Shown: in pieces, positions 9,048 through 17,904 of the stretch
Layout: each line of letters opens with the position of its first letter
How positions within the stretch are numbered: position 1 is the first letter of the stretch
Assembly: GCA_036351435.1 (NCBI GenBank)
Contig: JAZBPA010000212.1
Location: 1-60,783 of the forward strand
DNA length: 60,783 bases
Direction of reading: 5' to 3'
Source: JAAUQA01 sp036351435
GTDB lineage: Bacteria; Pseudomonadota; Gammaproteobacteria; Competibacterales; Competibacteraceae
Program-made: the position numbers and the translations under genes
Notes under the pieces: generated by a model
What the model saw: the letters and a program-made list of their open reading frames with translations, nothing else
Told to the model about the DNA's origin: nothing
The model's database searches: none

Positions 9048-10924
9048 GATCGGTCCTCCGCAAAATAAGCATCCAACAATTGGCGAGCGATCGGCGCTGC
9101 TGTGGAGCTGCCACCGCCACCGTGTTCGGCAATCACTGCCACCGCAATACGGGGTTCGTCTGCTGGCGCAAAGGCGACGAATAACGCGTGATCGTGCAGA
9201 TGCTTAGCTAGCCGGCTGGCATCGTAGCGTTCGTCTTGCCCTAGGGAAAACACTTGCGCTGTGCCGGTCTTACCGGCCACGGTATAAGTCATCCCGCGAC
9301 TGATTTTACGCGCAGTGCCGCGACTACCGTGGACCACATGAACCATAGCGGTAATTACCGCATCCCAGTTGCGGGCATCTTGAATCGGGATCGGGGGCAG
9401 TGGACGAGGCGGTTCCAGGGTAAGTTCATGGGACTCTTGTTCTTGCGAGGCATGCAGTATCCGGGGGCGAAAACCCTGGCCGTTCTGTGCCAGAGTGGCG
9501 GTTGAATGGGCTAGTTGCAGAGGGGTTGCTAACATATACCCTTGGCCGATACCGGCAATCAAGGTTTCGCCGGGAAACCACGGTTTATTTTGCTTTTTGC
9601 GCTTCCAATCCGGATTGGGCACCACTCCGGATTTCTCTCCCGGTAGATCGACACCAGTAAGCTGTCCTAGATTGAATTGGGTCAAATACTTATGCATGCG
9701 ATCTATGCCCATGTTATGGGCTAGTTCATAGAAATAGACATCGCAGGATTCGGTGATACCCCGATCCAATCCCACTCGGCCATGACCACTGCGCTTCCAG
9801 TCGCGAAAGCGATGCGTATGCCCCGGCAAGCGGTAAAACCCCCGGCAGTATACCGGTTTGCCCGGAGTCGTTACGCCATACTCAAGTCCAGCTAGGCCAA
9901 TGATAGGCTTAAGAGTGGAACCCGGTGGATAGGCCCCTCGCAAGGCTCGGTTGAATAACGGTCGGTCTCGTGAATTGATCAGTGCTTGGTAATTCGGCAC
10001 GTCAATGCCATTGACAAACAAATTCGGGTCGTAACCCGGCATGCTGGCCAGCGCTAAAATTTCGCCGTCACGCGGATCAATAGCGACAACAGCGCCGTTA
10101 TAGCCTTCCAGGATTTGCTCGGCAATCGATTGCAAACGGCTATCGATGGTCAAATAAAGATTCTTGCCTGGGGTCGGTAGGCTTTGATCTAAAACCCTCA
10201 GTGACCGCCCTTGGGCATTGGTCTCTACTTGCTGATGACCAACCTCGCCGTGCAACAGCGCCTCGTAGGAACGTTCTACTCCGTTTTTACCGATGTGCGT
10301 GCTGCCCCGATACTGACTGGTATCGATTCTCTGCAGATCGCGTTCATCAATACGCCCGACATAGCCCAACACATGGACAGCGTGGGCACCCAATGGATAA
10401 TAGCGGGTGAGATCAGCCTGAATCGAAACGCCGGGAAAACGGTGCAAATCAACCGCCAAGCGTGCCACATCGACATCGCTGAGCCGAAACCGTAATGGGA
10501 TACTGTCATGCGCGGGGCTACGTTTTAATAGTTTGTGAAACCGTTCGAGGTCGGTATCACTCAACTCGACTTGGACGCCGAGCTCGGCCAGCGTGCTATC
10601 CATGTCCTGGACTGCTTCAGGAGTAATCTCCAAGCGATAAGACGGCAAATTATCCGCCAGCAAGATGCCGTTACGATCAAAGATAGAGCCGCGGGTCGGC
10701 GGCAAGGGTTTTAACTTGATTCGGTTGTTTTCGGACAGGGTTGCAAAATGTTCATGGTTGGTAATTTGTAAATAACTTAATCGAGTGACTAGCCCACCCA
10801 ATGCAACAAGTACCAACAACAAAGCCAGCAGAGCACGTCGCCCGAACAGCCGTTTTTCCAGACTCAGATTCTTTACCCTGGGTAGCTGTCTTTCCAGGGG
10901 GTGAGTTGAGTGATAAGTGGGCAC
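9044..10924 (-). CDS. mrdA: Penicillin-binding protein 2, elongasome transpeptidase
   Basis: PBP2 crosslinks new glycan strands made by RodA during lateral growth. From GTG 10924 the product is 626 residues, close to E. coli PBP2; upstream in-frame codons lie inside mreD. A single N-terminal transmembrane helix (about residues 30-50) precedes the dimerization domain with PTRGSIFDRNG. Transpeptidase motifs are S336-T-L-K339, S393-C-D395 and K552-T-G. The start is 2 nt after the mreD stop and has no obvious Shine-Dalgarno, so reinitiation is plausible. The 3' end overlaps rodA. Confidence 0.95.
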   Translation of the reverse strand: MPTYHSTHPLERQLPRVKNLSLEKRLFGRRALLALLLVLVALGGLVTRLSYLQITNHEHFATLSENNRIKLKPLPPTRGSIFDRNGILLADNLPSYRLEITPEAVQDMDSTLAELGVQVELSDTDLERFHKLLKRSPAHDSIPLRFRLSDVDVARLAVDLHRFPGVSIQADLTRYYPLGAHAVHVLGYVGRIDERDLQRIDTSQYRGSTHIGKNGVERSYEALLHGEVGHQQVETNAQGRSLRVLDQSLPTPGKNLYLTIDSRLQSIAEQILEGYNGAVVAIDPRDGEILALASMPGYDPNLFVNGIDVPNYQALINSRDRPLFNRALRGAYPPGSTLKPIIGLAGLEYGVTTPGKPVYCRGFYRLPGHTHRFRDWKRSGHGRVGLDRGITESCDVYFYELAHNMGIDRMHKYLTQFNLGQLTGVDLPGEKSGVVPNPDWKRKKQNKPWFPGETLIAGIGQGYMLATPLQLAHSTATLAQNGQGFRPRILHASQEQESHELTLEPPRPLPPIPIQDARNWDAVITAMVHVVHGSRGTARKISRGMTYTVAGKTGTAQVFSLGQDERYDASRLAKHLHDHALFVAFAPADEPRIAVAVIAEHGGGGSSTAAPIARQLLDAYFAEDRS

Positions 10925-10926
10925 GA

Positions 10927-11412
10927 TTAAGCTATGTGAAAACGGCGGCGCAAATCTCGCAGGATAACGAATACCCAGGGCCAGAACAGCATGCCCCCGA
11001 GTGCGGGTCCAAGATACCAAAAATCACGTGGCGGATAACCGATGACACCATTGATCCAAAATACCAACAACTGGTTCAATCCCAGGAATACCAAAACACT
11101 AAACGACTGTTGCCATAGAGGCAACACTCGAATACGGCGATAGGTCTTGAGGGTGAGGAATGCAACTACCGCCAGGGCCAAAGCGTGTTGTCCCAACAAA
11201 GTGCCCTGTGCAGCATCCAGGAACAAGCCCATAAGCCAGCCGGTCCCTATACCGACTCGTTGCGGCACAGCCATACACCAATAAATCAGCACCAGTCCCA
11301 GCCAATCAGGTCGAAACCGATCCACCCAGAGTGGTAATGGGATAATTGTTAATAAAAAAGCCACGATGAAGCTGAGCAGGATGATCCCGCCACCCGGTTG
11401 CTGTACTTGCAT
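10927..11412 (-). CDS. mreD: Rod shape-determining membrane protein MreD
   Basis: MreD is an integral membrane protein of the rod complex, linking MreC to the cytoplasmic side. The 161-residue product is almost wholly hydrophobic, with five to six predicted helices, and contains the family-like stretch RPDWLGLVLIYWCMAVPQRVGIGTGWLMGLFLDAAQGTLLGQHAL. Its ATG overlaps the mreC stop by one base (TAATG), and the mrdA GTG follows 2 nt after its stop, so translation of the three is tightly linked. Confidence 0.93.
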   Translation of the reverse strand: MQVQQPGGGIILLSFIVAFLLTIIPLPLWVDRFRPDWLGLVLIYWCMAVPQRVGIGTGWLMGLFLDAAQGTLLGQHALALAVVAFLTLKTYRRIRVLPLWQQSFSVLVFLGLNQLLVFWINGVIGYPPRDFWYLGPALGGMLFWPWVFVILRDLRRRFHIA

Positions 11413-12353
11413 TACGGCTGTCCGTCAGCAAGGCGTTCGTCGGCATTAGGTGTGTTGCCGGTTTGCGGCTCATCAATGATGAGCAACACCTCTCGACTGC
11501 GATCCAACTGAGCGGTCGGTTGCGCGGTAATGCGCGCGAAGGGCCGAGCCGGATCGAATTCCACCCGGGTTACCCGAGCTACCGGATAACCTTGCGGGAA
11601 CCGGCCACCCAGGCCCGAAGTAATAAACAAATCGCCGATTTGTACGTCTTCGTTGTTGCGTACGTAAAGAATTTCCAACTCCTTGAAGTTACCGGAACCT
11701 CCCGCTAACGCGCGCAGCCCGTTACGATTGTTTTGGATGGGTAGGGCATGATTGGGATCGGTGATTAGGATTGCGGTCGCACTGAGCAGGCTAGCGTGAA
11801 TTATTTGCCCGACGATACCACGCTCATCCAACAAAGGTTGGCCTACCTTGACCCCGTGATGCGTCCCTTTGTTCAATAAGATTTGATGGCGGTAAGGGTC
11901 GAGATCGATAGTGAGTAATTCAGCGACCAAAACCCGTTCTCCGGCACGGACTGCCAGATTGACCGAAGATTCAAGCAGCATGCGCAGGCGGCGGTTTTCC
12001 GCTTCCAGGGTAGTCAGTTTCTGCAGTTGTGCGTTGGTAAACATCAGTTTTTGGCGCAACTGTTCGTTCTCTCTAACTAACGTTTCGTGGCTGGCGAAGC
12101 GCTTGCCGAACCAGTGACCGGTTTCTAGGGGAAGCTGAATGAGGGACTGCAGTGGGTAAACGGAGGTGGATAGCACATTCCTTACCGTTTCCAAGTGATG
12201 ATAGCGATGATCTACTACCATCGCTAGCACCGAAAGCAATACGCAGACAATAATACGGATGTCCACTGCCCTATTTGCCGAGAGCAAGTGTTTGCCGGTG
12301 TTGTTTTCGTTGAGACGGGACAAACGCGTGTTAGCGGTTGGTTTCCCCGCCAT
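11412..12353 (-). CDS. mreC: Rod shape-determining protein MreC
   Basis: MreC is a periplasmic scaffold that activates PBP2/RodA. The 313-residue protein has a short basic N terminus, one transmembrane helix (about residues 32-48), a coiled-coil segment around HETLVRENEQLRQKLMFTNAQLQKLTTLEAENRRLR, and then the paired beta-barrel domains, with GVKVGQPLLDERGIVGQI and FITSGLGGRFPQGYPVARV. The C-terminal tail is polar and probably disordered. It begins 18 nt after the mreB stop. Confidence 0.95.
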   Translation of the reverse strand: MAGKPTANTRLSRLNENNTGKHLLSANRAVDIRIIVCVLLSVLAMVVDHRYHHLETVRNVLSTSVYPLQSLIQLPLETGHWFGKRFASHETLVRENEQLRQKLMFTNAQLQKLTTLEAENRRLRMLLESSVNLAVRAGERVLVAELLTIDLDPYRHQILLNKGTHHGVKVGQPLLDERGIVGQIIHASLLSATAILITDPNHALPIQNNRNGLRALAGGSGNFKELEILYVRNNEDVQIGDLFITSGLGGRFPQGYPVARVTRVEFDPARPFARITAQPTAQLDRSREVLLIIDEPQTGNTPNADERLADGQP

Positions 12354-12371
12354 TTAGCGGGAGCCGCTGAA

Positions 12372-13424
12372 TCATTCGATGAAGAAAAAGCCGGTGCCGT
12401 GTTCGTCGATCATTTCCAACACCCGGCCACCGCCGCGAGCAACGCAGGTCAGCGGTTCTTCGGCAACCATAACGCTTAAGCCGGTTTCTTCCATGATTAG
12501 TCGATCTATATCACGTAATAACGCGCCGCCTCCGGTGATCACGATCCCGCGCTCAGCAACATCGGCAGCCAATTCGGGCGGAGTGGATTCTAAGGCTATT
12601 TTGACTGCATCGACAATCCCAGACAGGGGTTCTTGTAGGGCTTCCAAAATTTCGTTGCTGCTTAAGGTAAAGCCACGCGGAACGCCTTCCGCGAGGTTCC
12701 GACCTTTGACTTCAATTTCAAGCACTTCACTGGATGGGTAAGCACAGCCGATCTCATGTTTAATCCGTTCAGCAGTCGGTTCGCCAATGAGAATACCGAA
12801 ATTGCGTCGCACGTAACTGATGATGGCTTCATCGAAGCGGTCTCCGCCGACCCGTACGGATGAGGAATAAACGATACCATTCAAGGAGATGATGGCCACT
12901 TCGGAAGTGCCACCGCCGATATCGAGCACCATCGAACCTTGCGCATCGTCTACCGGCATGCCGGCACCGATGGCTGCTGCCATCGGTTCCTGGATCAAGA
13001 AAACTTCTCTGGCACCGGCATTGAGCGCCGAATCGCGGATGGCGCGCCGCTCGACTTGAGTAGAACCGCAAGGGACGCAGACTAATACCCGCGGGCTGGG
13101 GCTGAAATTGAGTAACTTGCGAGCGTGCACCTTTTTGATAAAAAACTGCAACATCTTTTCGGTGACCGTGAAGTCGGCGATCACCCCGTCTTTCAAAGGC
13201 CGAACAGTCGAAAGATTATTCGGTGTGCGTCCCAGCATGCGCTTGGCGTCGGTGCCCACGGCGGCAATGCGAGGTCCCCCCCGATTAGGATCCTGATAGA
13301 TGCCTACCACGGAAGGTTCGTTCAAAACGATGCCTTCGCCACGTTTGTAAATCAAAGTATTGGCGGTACCTAGATCAATGGACAGATCGCTGGAAAAAAC
13401 ACCGCGTAGACGCTTCGGCAACAT
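12372..13424 (-). CDS. mreB: Rod shape-determining actin homologue MreB
   Basis: MreB forms membrane-associated filaments that direct lateral wall synthesis. The 350-residue product carries the actin-fold ATP-binding blocks: DLSIDLGTANTLIY (phosphate 1), MVLDIGGGTSEVAI (phosphate 2) and GIVITGGGALLRDID (adenosine). The N terminus MLPKRLRGVF includes basic and hydrophobic residues suitable for membrane binding. It is the first gene of the long minus-strand operon; the gap to the next upstream gene (13425-13496) must hold its promoter, though I could not identify convincing -35/-10 hexamers. Confidence 0.97.
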   Translation of the reverse strand: MLPKRLRGVFSSDLSIDLGTANTLIYKRGEGIVLNEPSVVGIYQDPNRGGPRIAAVGTDAKRMLGRTPNNLSTVRPLKDGVIADFTVTEKMLQFFIKKVHARKLLNFSPSPRVLVCVPCGSTQVERRAIRDSALNAGAREVFLIQEPMAAAIGAGMPVDDAQGSMVLDIGGGTSEVAIISLNGIVYSSSVRVGGDRFDEAIISYVRRNFGILIGEPTAERIKHEIGCAYPSSEVLEIEVKGRNLAEGVPRGFTLSSNEILEALQEPLSGIVDAVKIALESTPPELAADVAERGIVITGGGALLRDIDRLIMEETGLSVMVAEEPLTCVARGGGRVLEMIDEHGTGFFFIE

Positions 13425-13496
13425 AGATAAAATTCCGCCCCTGGATAATTAACAAAAACATGCAATCGTAGCAAGGTGAGGTGATTAGGAGCAAGC

Positions 13497-13928
13497 CTAA
13501 TCTCGTTGGTTTTTTCGTTTTGGTTTGCTGGTTGCTATCCGGCCATCCAGATAAAACCATTGGCCCTCCTCTCGGACAAAGCGACTGGTTTCATGAAGCC
13601 GCTGGGCGGTACCGCCGATCTTATAGCGAGCAACGAACTCAACCAGTCCCTCGTTATCCCGGTGATCGCCAGCCTCACTGCGCACGATCTTCAAGCCCAG
13701 CCATTTTGTCACGGCCTCCTGGTCAAGCGGAAATTGTTCAGGACGGGTGGAACGATGCCAAGTGTGCAGCAGATAATCCTCTCGTTGCAGGACATAGGCC
13801 GTGTAGCGGGAACGCATCAGTCGTTGGGCGGTATCCGGCGATTGCCCCTGATCAAGATACGGTCCGCAACAAACCGGATAAACGTCTCCCGACCCACACG
13901 GGCAACTGTCGTTGAGTTTCAAGTTCAT
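13497..13928 (-). CDS. ychJ: YchJ-like SEC-C motif protein
   Basis: The 143-residue protein starts with a SEC-C zinc-binding motif, CPCGSGDVYPVCCGPYL, followed by the YchJ-type middle block (AQRLMRSRYTAYVL, DYLLHTWHRSTRP) and the C-terminal VEFVARYKIGG...RLHETSRFVREEGQWFYLDG, which is an NTF2-like cone fold in this family. No enzymatic role is established for the family. A C-terminal SEC-C copy, present in some relatives, is absent. The gene is transcribed toward mreB and is divergent from the Cache histidine kinase, with 45 nt between the two starts. Confidence 0.88.
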   Translation of the reverse strand: MNLKLNDSCPCGSGDVYPVCCGPYLDQGQSPDTAQRLMRSRYTAYVLQREDYLLHTWHRSTRPEQFPLDQEAVTKWLGLKIVRSEAGDHRDNEGLVEFVARYKIGGTAQRLHETSRFVREEGQWFYLDGRIATSKPKRKNQRD

Positions 13929-13973
13929 CGGAACGATTGCAAGCTGTTTTGTCTGCTATCCTACCGAAGGTAA

Positions 13974-15959
13974 ATGGGTCCTGTCACGGTGGTAGATCGG
14001 CGGTTAGGCATGCAGTGGGTTTGGAATCTGAGAATCCGGTGGAAACTTCTTGCAGTGGTATTGCCGCTGGTAATAATTCCCATTCTGTTTGTAGGTGTCA
14101 TCGTCGGCAATGTTTCTAAGCACCAAGCTTATTTGGGCATTACCCAAACCAGCAAAGCCGATCTGGATCACATGGCGCAGTTTACTCTGGACCTGCTCAA
14201 TTCGCATTACCAGCAGTTTCAGGTCTATAAAGAAGATAAACGCCGCACGGTGAATCAGGACCTGACTACCCTGGTGGAACTCGCTGGCAACTTAGTTGCG
14301 GCTGAACACCAACAATCCCTAAGCGGCAAACTCACCCTGACTGAAGCGCAACAGCATGCTAAACAAGCGCTTAGAAGCGTTAGTATCGGCGAGAGTGGTT
14401 ATATCTACGCCATGACCTCGCAAGGCGATCTGGTCGTTCATGTGGCGCAAGAAGGGGAGAATGTCTATAACGCCCAAGATGAGAACGGGCGCTACTTTAT
14501 CCGCGAAATGATTGAAACAGCGCTATCGGCGCCAGCCAATACGGTCGCGACGATCGTATACCCTTGGCGTAATCCCGTGTTAGGTGATTCTTATCCCAGA
14601 GAAAAAACCGTCGCCTATCGCTATTTCGCGCCTTGGGATTGGATTATTGCGGCCGGCAGTTATCTGGACGAGACTTACGAAGATCTCGCTTTCGAACAAC
14701 GCGCTTTAGCTGAACTTAAAGAGAACATTCTCAATAAAAAGGTGGGAGAAAGCGGCTATATCTATGCCATGACTAGTGCGGGTGAATTGACTATCCATCC
14801 CTTCCAAGCTGGAGAAACTATTCGGGATGAACGCGATGACAATGGTCGCTACTTTATCCGCGAGATGCTCGAACAGAAAAACGGTTGGATTCGTTACCCC
14901 TGGAAAAACGTCACTGACCCTGAGCCACGCATGAAAATCGCGCGCTATCTCTATTTTGAACCGTGGGATTGGATCGTCGCAGTAGGCTCTTACGAAGACG
15001 AATTCTACCGACAAGCCGACCGCATCGAAGGTCATATCATGGTCAGCGTATTTCTGCTGACTTTCATGGTCGGGCTGGGTTCGGTGTTGCTGGTCTTTTC
15101 CGCCTCCAAAGTATTGACTGATCCAATCGACCGATTGCTTGCGGCGGTTAGGGAAGTCAAACACGGTCGATTGGATACCCGCTTGCCGGTTCATTCCAAA
15201 GACGAATTCGGCGAATTGGCAGAAGATTTTAATCTGATGATTAAAGTGTTACGCCAGAACAAGGCGTTGGAAGCAAATCTGGCGCAGCAGGGCAAAATGG
15301 CCTCGCTCGGTGTCTTGTCTTCCGGCGTTGCTCACGAAATCAACAATCCGCTGGGAGTAATCTTGGGTTACGCCGCTTATTTGGAAGGCAAGTTGGACCC
15401 CGCCGAACCGCATTTCAAATACATTCAGGAAATCAAACGCGAGAGCAAACGCTGCAAAAACATCGTACAGGATTTGTTGAGCTACGCCCGAGTTCCCAAA
15501 CCCGTGCTGGCACCGACCGACCTCAACGCTTTGCTGGACCAAATCGTGGATTTCGCCGCCAATCACACCGACATGGATGGGGTGACCATGGTTAAGTCAT
15601 TCGATCAACGCCTACCGCTACTGGAATTGGATGGTGATCAATTACGCCAAGTTGCCATCAACTTGATTCTTAACGCAGGGGCGGCGATGAGCGATGTCGG
15701 TCAGTTGACGGTTACAACCAGATGGGCTGAAGATGGTTGGGCAGAAGTAGTGTTTTCCGACAACGGTGCCGGCATCGCGCCAGAAAATCTGGAAAAAATC
15801 TTCGAACCCTTTTTTACCACCAAAAACCGGGGTACCGGACTGGGCTTGGCCATTACCAAAACTATTGTCGAGCAACATCAGGGCAAAATACACATTACCA
15901 GTGAATCCGGTGCGGGCACGACGGTGACTTTACGCCTGCCCATTGTCCGGGAGGCGTAA
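13974..15959 (+). CDS. Histidine kinase with two tandem Cache-like sensor domains
   Basis: This membrane kinase probably senses a small extracytoplasmic ligand and phosphorylates the next gene's product. The 661-residue protein has a transmembrane helix near residues 27-47. Two similar sensor units follow, beginning IGESGYIYAMTS (residue 138) and VGESGYIYAMTS (residue 257), each ending in a PWDWI...AGSY/VGSY block. Then come a second transmembrane helix, a HAMP linker (DPIDRLLAAVREVKHG), HisKA with VAHEINNPLG, and the ATPase boxes DNGAGIAPENL and TGLGLAI. A start at ATG 14010 (residue 13) is an alternative, with GGCGG at workable spacing. The partner gene begins 4 nt after the stop. Confidence 0.92.
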   Translation: MGPVTVVDRRLGMQWVWNLRIRWKLLAVVLPLVIIPILFVGVIVGNVSKHQAYLGITQTSKADLDHMAQFTLDLLNSHYQQFQVYKEDKRRTVNQDLTTLVELAGNLVAAEHQQSLSGKLTLTEAQQHAKQALRSVSIGESGYIYAMTSQGDLVVHVAQEGENVYNAQDENGRYFIREMIETALSAPANTVATIVYPWRNPVLGDSYPREKTVAYRYFAPWDWIIAAGSYLDETYEDLAFEQRALAELKENILNKKVGESGYIYAMTSAGELTIHPFQAGETIRDERDDNGRYFIREMLEQKNGWIRYPWKNVTDPEPRMKIARYLYFEPWDWIVAVGSYEDEFYRQADRIEGHIMVSVFLLTFMVGLGSVLLVFSASKVLTDPIDRLLAAVREVKHGRLDTRLPVHSKDEFGELAEDFNLMIKVLRQNKALEANLAQQGKMASLGVLSSGVAHEINNPLGVILGYAAYLEGKLDPAEPHFKYIQEIKRESKRCKNIVQDLLSYARVPKPVLAPTDLNALLDQIVDFAANHTDMDGVTMVKSFDQRLPLLELDGDQLRQVAINLILNAGAAMSDVGQLTVTTRWAEDGWAEVVFSDNGAGIAPENLEKIFEPFFTTKNRGTGLGLAITKTIVEQHQGKIHITSESGAGTTVTLRLPIVREA

Positions 15960-15963
15960 CGGA

Positions 15964-17334
15964 ATGCCAGCCGGACAACACGCTATTCTGGTTATTGATG
16001 ACGAAGAGCCGATGTGCCGCATGATGGAAGCCATCATGACCGATCAGGGTTACGCCGTCACCTTCTTTACCCGCTCAACCGAAGCGGTAGCAGCCTTTGA
16101 ACCGGGTCGCTATCAGGTGGTGATCACCGATGTCAAAATGCCGGGCATGGATGGCTTAGAAGTATTGCAACGGCTTAAGACTAAAGAACCCGCGCTGCCG
16201 GTTATTGTAATCACCGCTCATGCGACGGTCGAGGTATCGATTCAGGCTCTGCGTAAGGGAGCCTACGATATGTTGATCAAACCCTTTGAGCCGGAAGAAT
16301 TGTTATCGCGGGTGCGTAATGCATTGCGCCAGACCGAATTGCTACAGGAAAATCTGCAACTCAAAGAAGAACTAGGTGCGCGTTTCGGGGCTATTGTGGG
16401 CAATGCACCCAAACTGCTCGCAGTTTTAGAGATGACTCGCAAAGTGGCAGCTCGCGATATTCCAGTATTGATTGCCGGCGAATCGGGCACCGGCAAGGAA
16501 TTGATCGCCCGAGCGATTCATGAGCATTCCAATCGGCAGGGACGTAAATTCGTCGCCATCAACTGCGGAGCGATTCCCGAAGCGTTGTTGGAAAGCGAAT
16601 TGTTCGGACATCGCAAAGGCGCGTTCACCGGGGCTGATCGCGATCATAAAGGGTTGTTAGAAAGCGCTGATGGCGGCACGTTGTTTCTGGACGAGGTCGG
16701 CACTCTACCGCTAACTGTGCAAAAAACGTTACTGCGGTTTTTGCAGGAACAGGAATTTTTTCGCGTGGGAGACACTACGCCGACGCGGCTAGACGTGCGA
16801 GTTTTGTCCGCGACTAATCTGGATTTGCAAACCGCAGTGCAAGACGGGTTGTTCCGGGAGGATTTGTACTATCGGCTCAATGTGGTCACCCTGCGTTTGC
16901 CGCCGTTACGGGAGCGCCGTTCCGATATTCCGCTGTTGATCAGCCATTTTATTCGCCAGCAAAATGAGCGTTTCGGCACTGCAATTGCCGGCTGTACGCC
17001 AGAGGCTATGGAAGCATTATGCCGGTTCGATTGGCCGGGTAATGTGCGCCAACTCAGCAATGTGATTCAGGCCGCGATGGCTATTGAAAGTGATGAGCGT
17101 ATCGGTTTGGTAGTGTTACTGCAATTGGTCGAGCTACCGGAAACTACTGCCAAAGCAGGCGATGCTGACGCTGGGGATGATCTGGAGTATACGGCTGCCT
17201 TAGCACGCTTCGAAACCGAGTATTTGAACCGGCTGTTACAAAAAGCCGGCGGCAATGTGGAATACGTCGCGCAACAAGCGGGCATGAATGCCGCCACGAT
17301 TTACCGCAAGCTGAAGAAGTACGGTATCCGCTGA
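15964..17334 (+). CDS. NtrC-type sigma-54-dependent response regulator
   Basis: The 456-residue protein has a receiver (phospho-acceptor D56 in VVITDVKMPG, K in LIKPFEPEE), a linker helix, and an AAA+ domain with Walker A GESGTGKE, the sigma-54 contact loop GAFTGA and LFLDEVG. It ends with a Fis-type helix-turn-helix (VEYVAQQAGMNAATIYRKLKK). ATG 15964 follows GGAGG at 9 nt; the longer TTG start at 15943 would overlap the kinase. It should activate sigma-54 promoters in response to the preceding Cache kinase. I see no obvious target operon beside it, so its regulon is probably elsewhere. Confidence 0.95.
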   Translation: MPAGQHAILVIDDEEPMCRMMEAIMTDQGYAVTFFTRSTEAVAAFEPGRYQVVITDVKMPGMDGLEVLQRLKTKEPALPVIVITAHATVEVSIQALRKGAYDMLIKPFEPEELLSRVRNALRQTELLQENLQLKEELGARFGAIVGNAPKLLAVLEMTRKVAARDIPVLIAGESGTGKELIARAIHEHSNRQGRKFVAINCGAIPEALLESELFGHRKGAFTGADRDHKGLLESADGGTLFLDEVGTLPLTVQKTLLRFLQEQEFFRVGDTTPTRLDVRVLSATNLDLQTAVQDGLFREDLYYRLNVVTLRLPPLRERRSDIPLLISHFIRQQNERFGTAIAGCTPEAMEALCRFDWPGNVRQLSNVIQAAMAIESDERIGLVVLLQLVELPETTAKAGDADAGDDLEYTAALARFETEYLNRLLQKAGGNVEYVAQQAGMNAATIYRKLKKYGIR

Positions 17335-17338
17335 GTCC

Positions 17339-17800
17339 TCAGGATTGAGGCAATAGGCGTTTAACCCCATCCAGTCGCTGGGCAAACAGCTCCCACTCGC
17401 AATCGGCTAGATTCTGCTGGATATAGCGCAGCATTTCTTCCAGGAACGGTAGAGCCAGCTTTAAAGATTCATGCACATCGTCCTCGTCGAATAATAAATA
17501 GCCTCGATAGTCAGCGGCTAGCTGCTGGCTTTCCAATTTTTCGAGGCTTTTAAGCAACTGTTTGTCCACCAACCCGGGTTTGACGAAATGCGCATTGAAC
17601 CGTTTATTGAGCGCCTCACGATCACCAGCTGATAGATCTTTGCCTTCCAATAGCAAAGTGACGGCATGATGACAGGTGAAATACGCATTGGACAGACATT
17701 TACGATAAACACCGAACAAATAGTTCGCCAATAAGCTACGCAGTTCATCGGTCATGATGCGCAACCGGTCATTGAGGATACTTTGTGTCTCTGGACTCAT
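17339..17800 (-). CDS. Hypothetical protein with HEPN-like helical fold
   Basis: From ATG 17800 the product is 153 residues and all-alpha in character. The order of motifs resembles the UPF0332-type HEPN pattern: a helix with SNAYFTCHHAVTLLLEGKD, then FNAHFVKPG, then LLKSLEKLESQQLAADYRGYLLFDEDD, then a final long helix LALPFLEEMLRYIQQ. The R-X4-6-H motif of HEPN ribonucleases is not seen; the position before ADY is E/Q rather than R. No nucleotidyltransferase partner is adjacent. It is convergent with the NtrC-type regulator (4 nt apart) and divergent from purB. The function is unknown and the fold assignment is an inference from motif spacing. Confidence 0.6.
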   Translation of the reverse strand: MSPETQSILNDRLRIMTDELRSLLANYLFGVYRKCLSNAYFTCHHAVTLLLEGKDLSAGDREALNKRFNAHFVKPGLVDKQLLKSLEKLESQQLAADYRGYLLFDEDDVHESLKLALPFLEEMLRYIQQNLADCEWELFAQRLDGVKRLLPQS

Positions 17801-17904
17801 GGGGTTCTCACTCGTGGAACGGATGCCTACCGGGTAATCCGCTGCCAATTAACCTTATCAATAGTGTATTATTTCCGCACTTTTTAACACTGCCGAGCGT
17901 TTTT

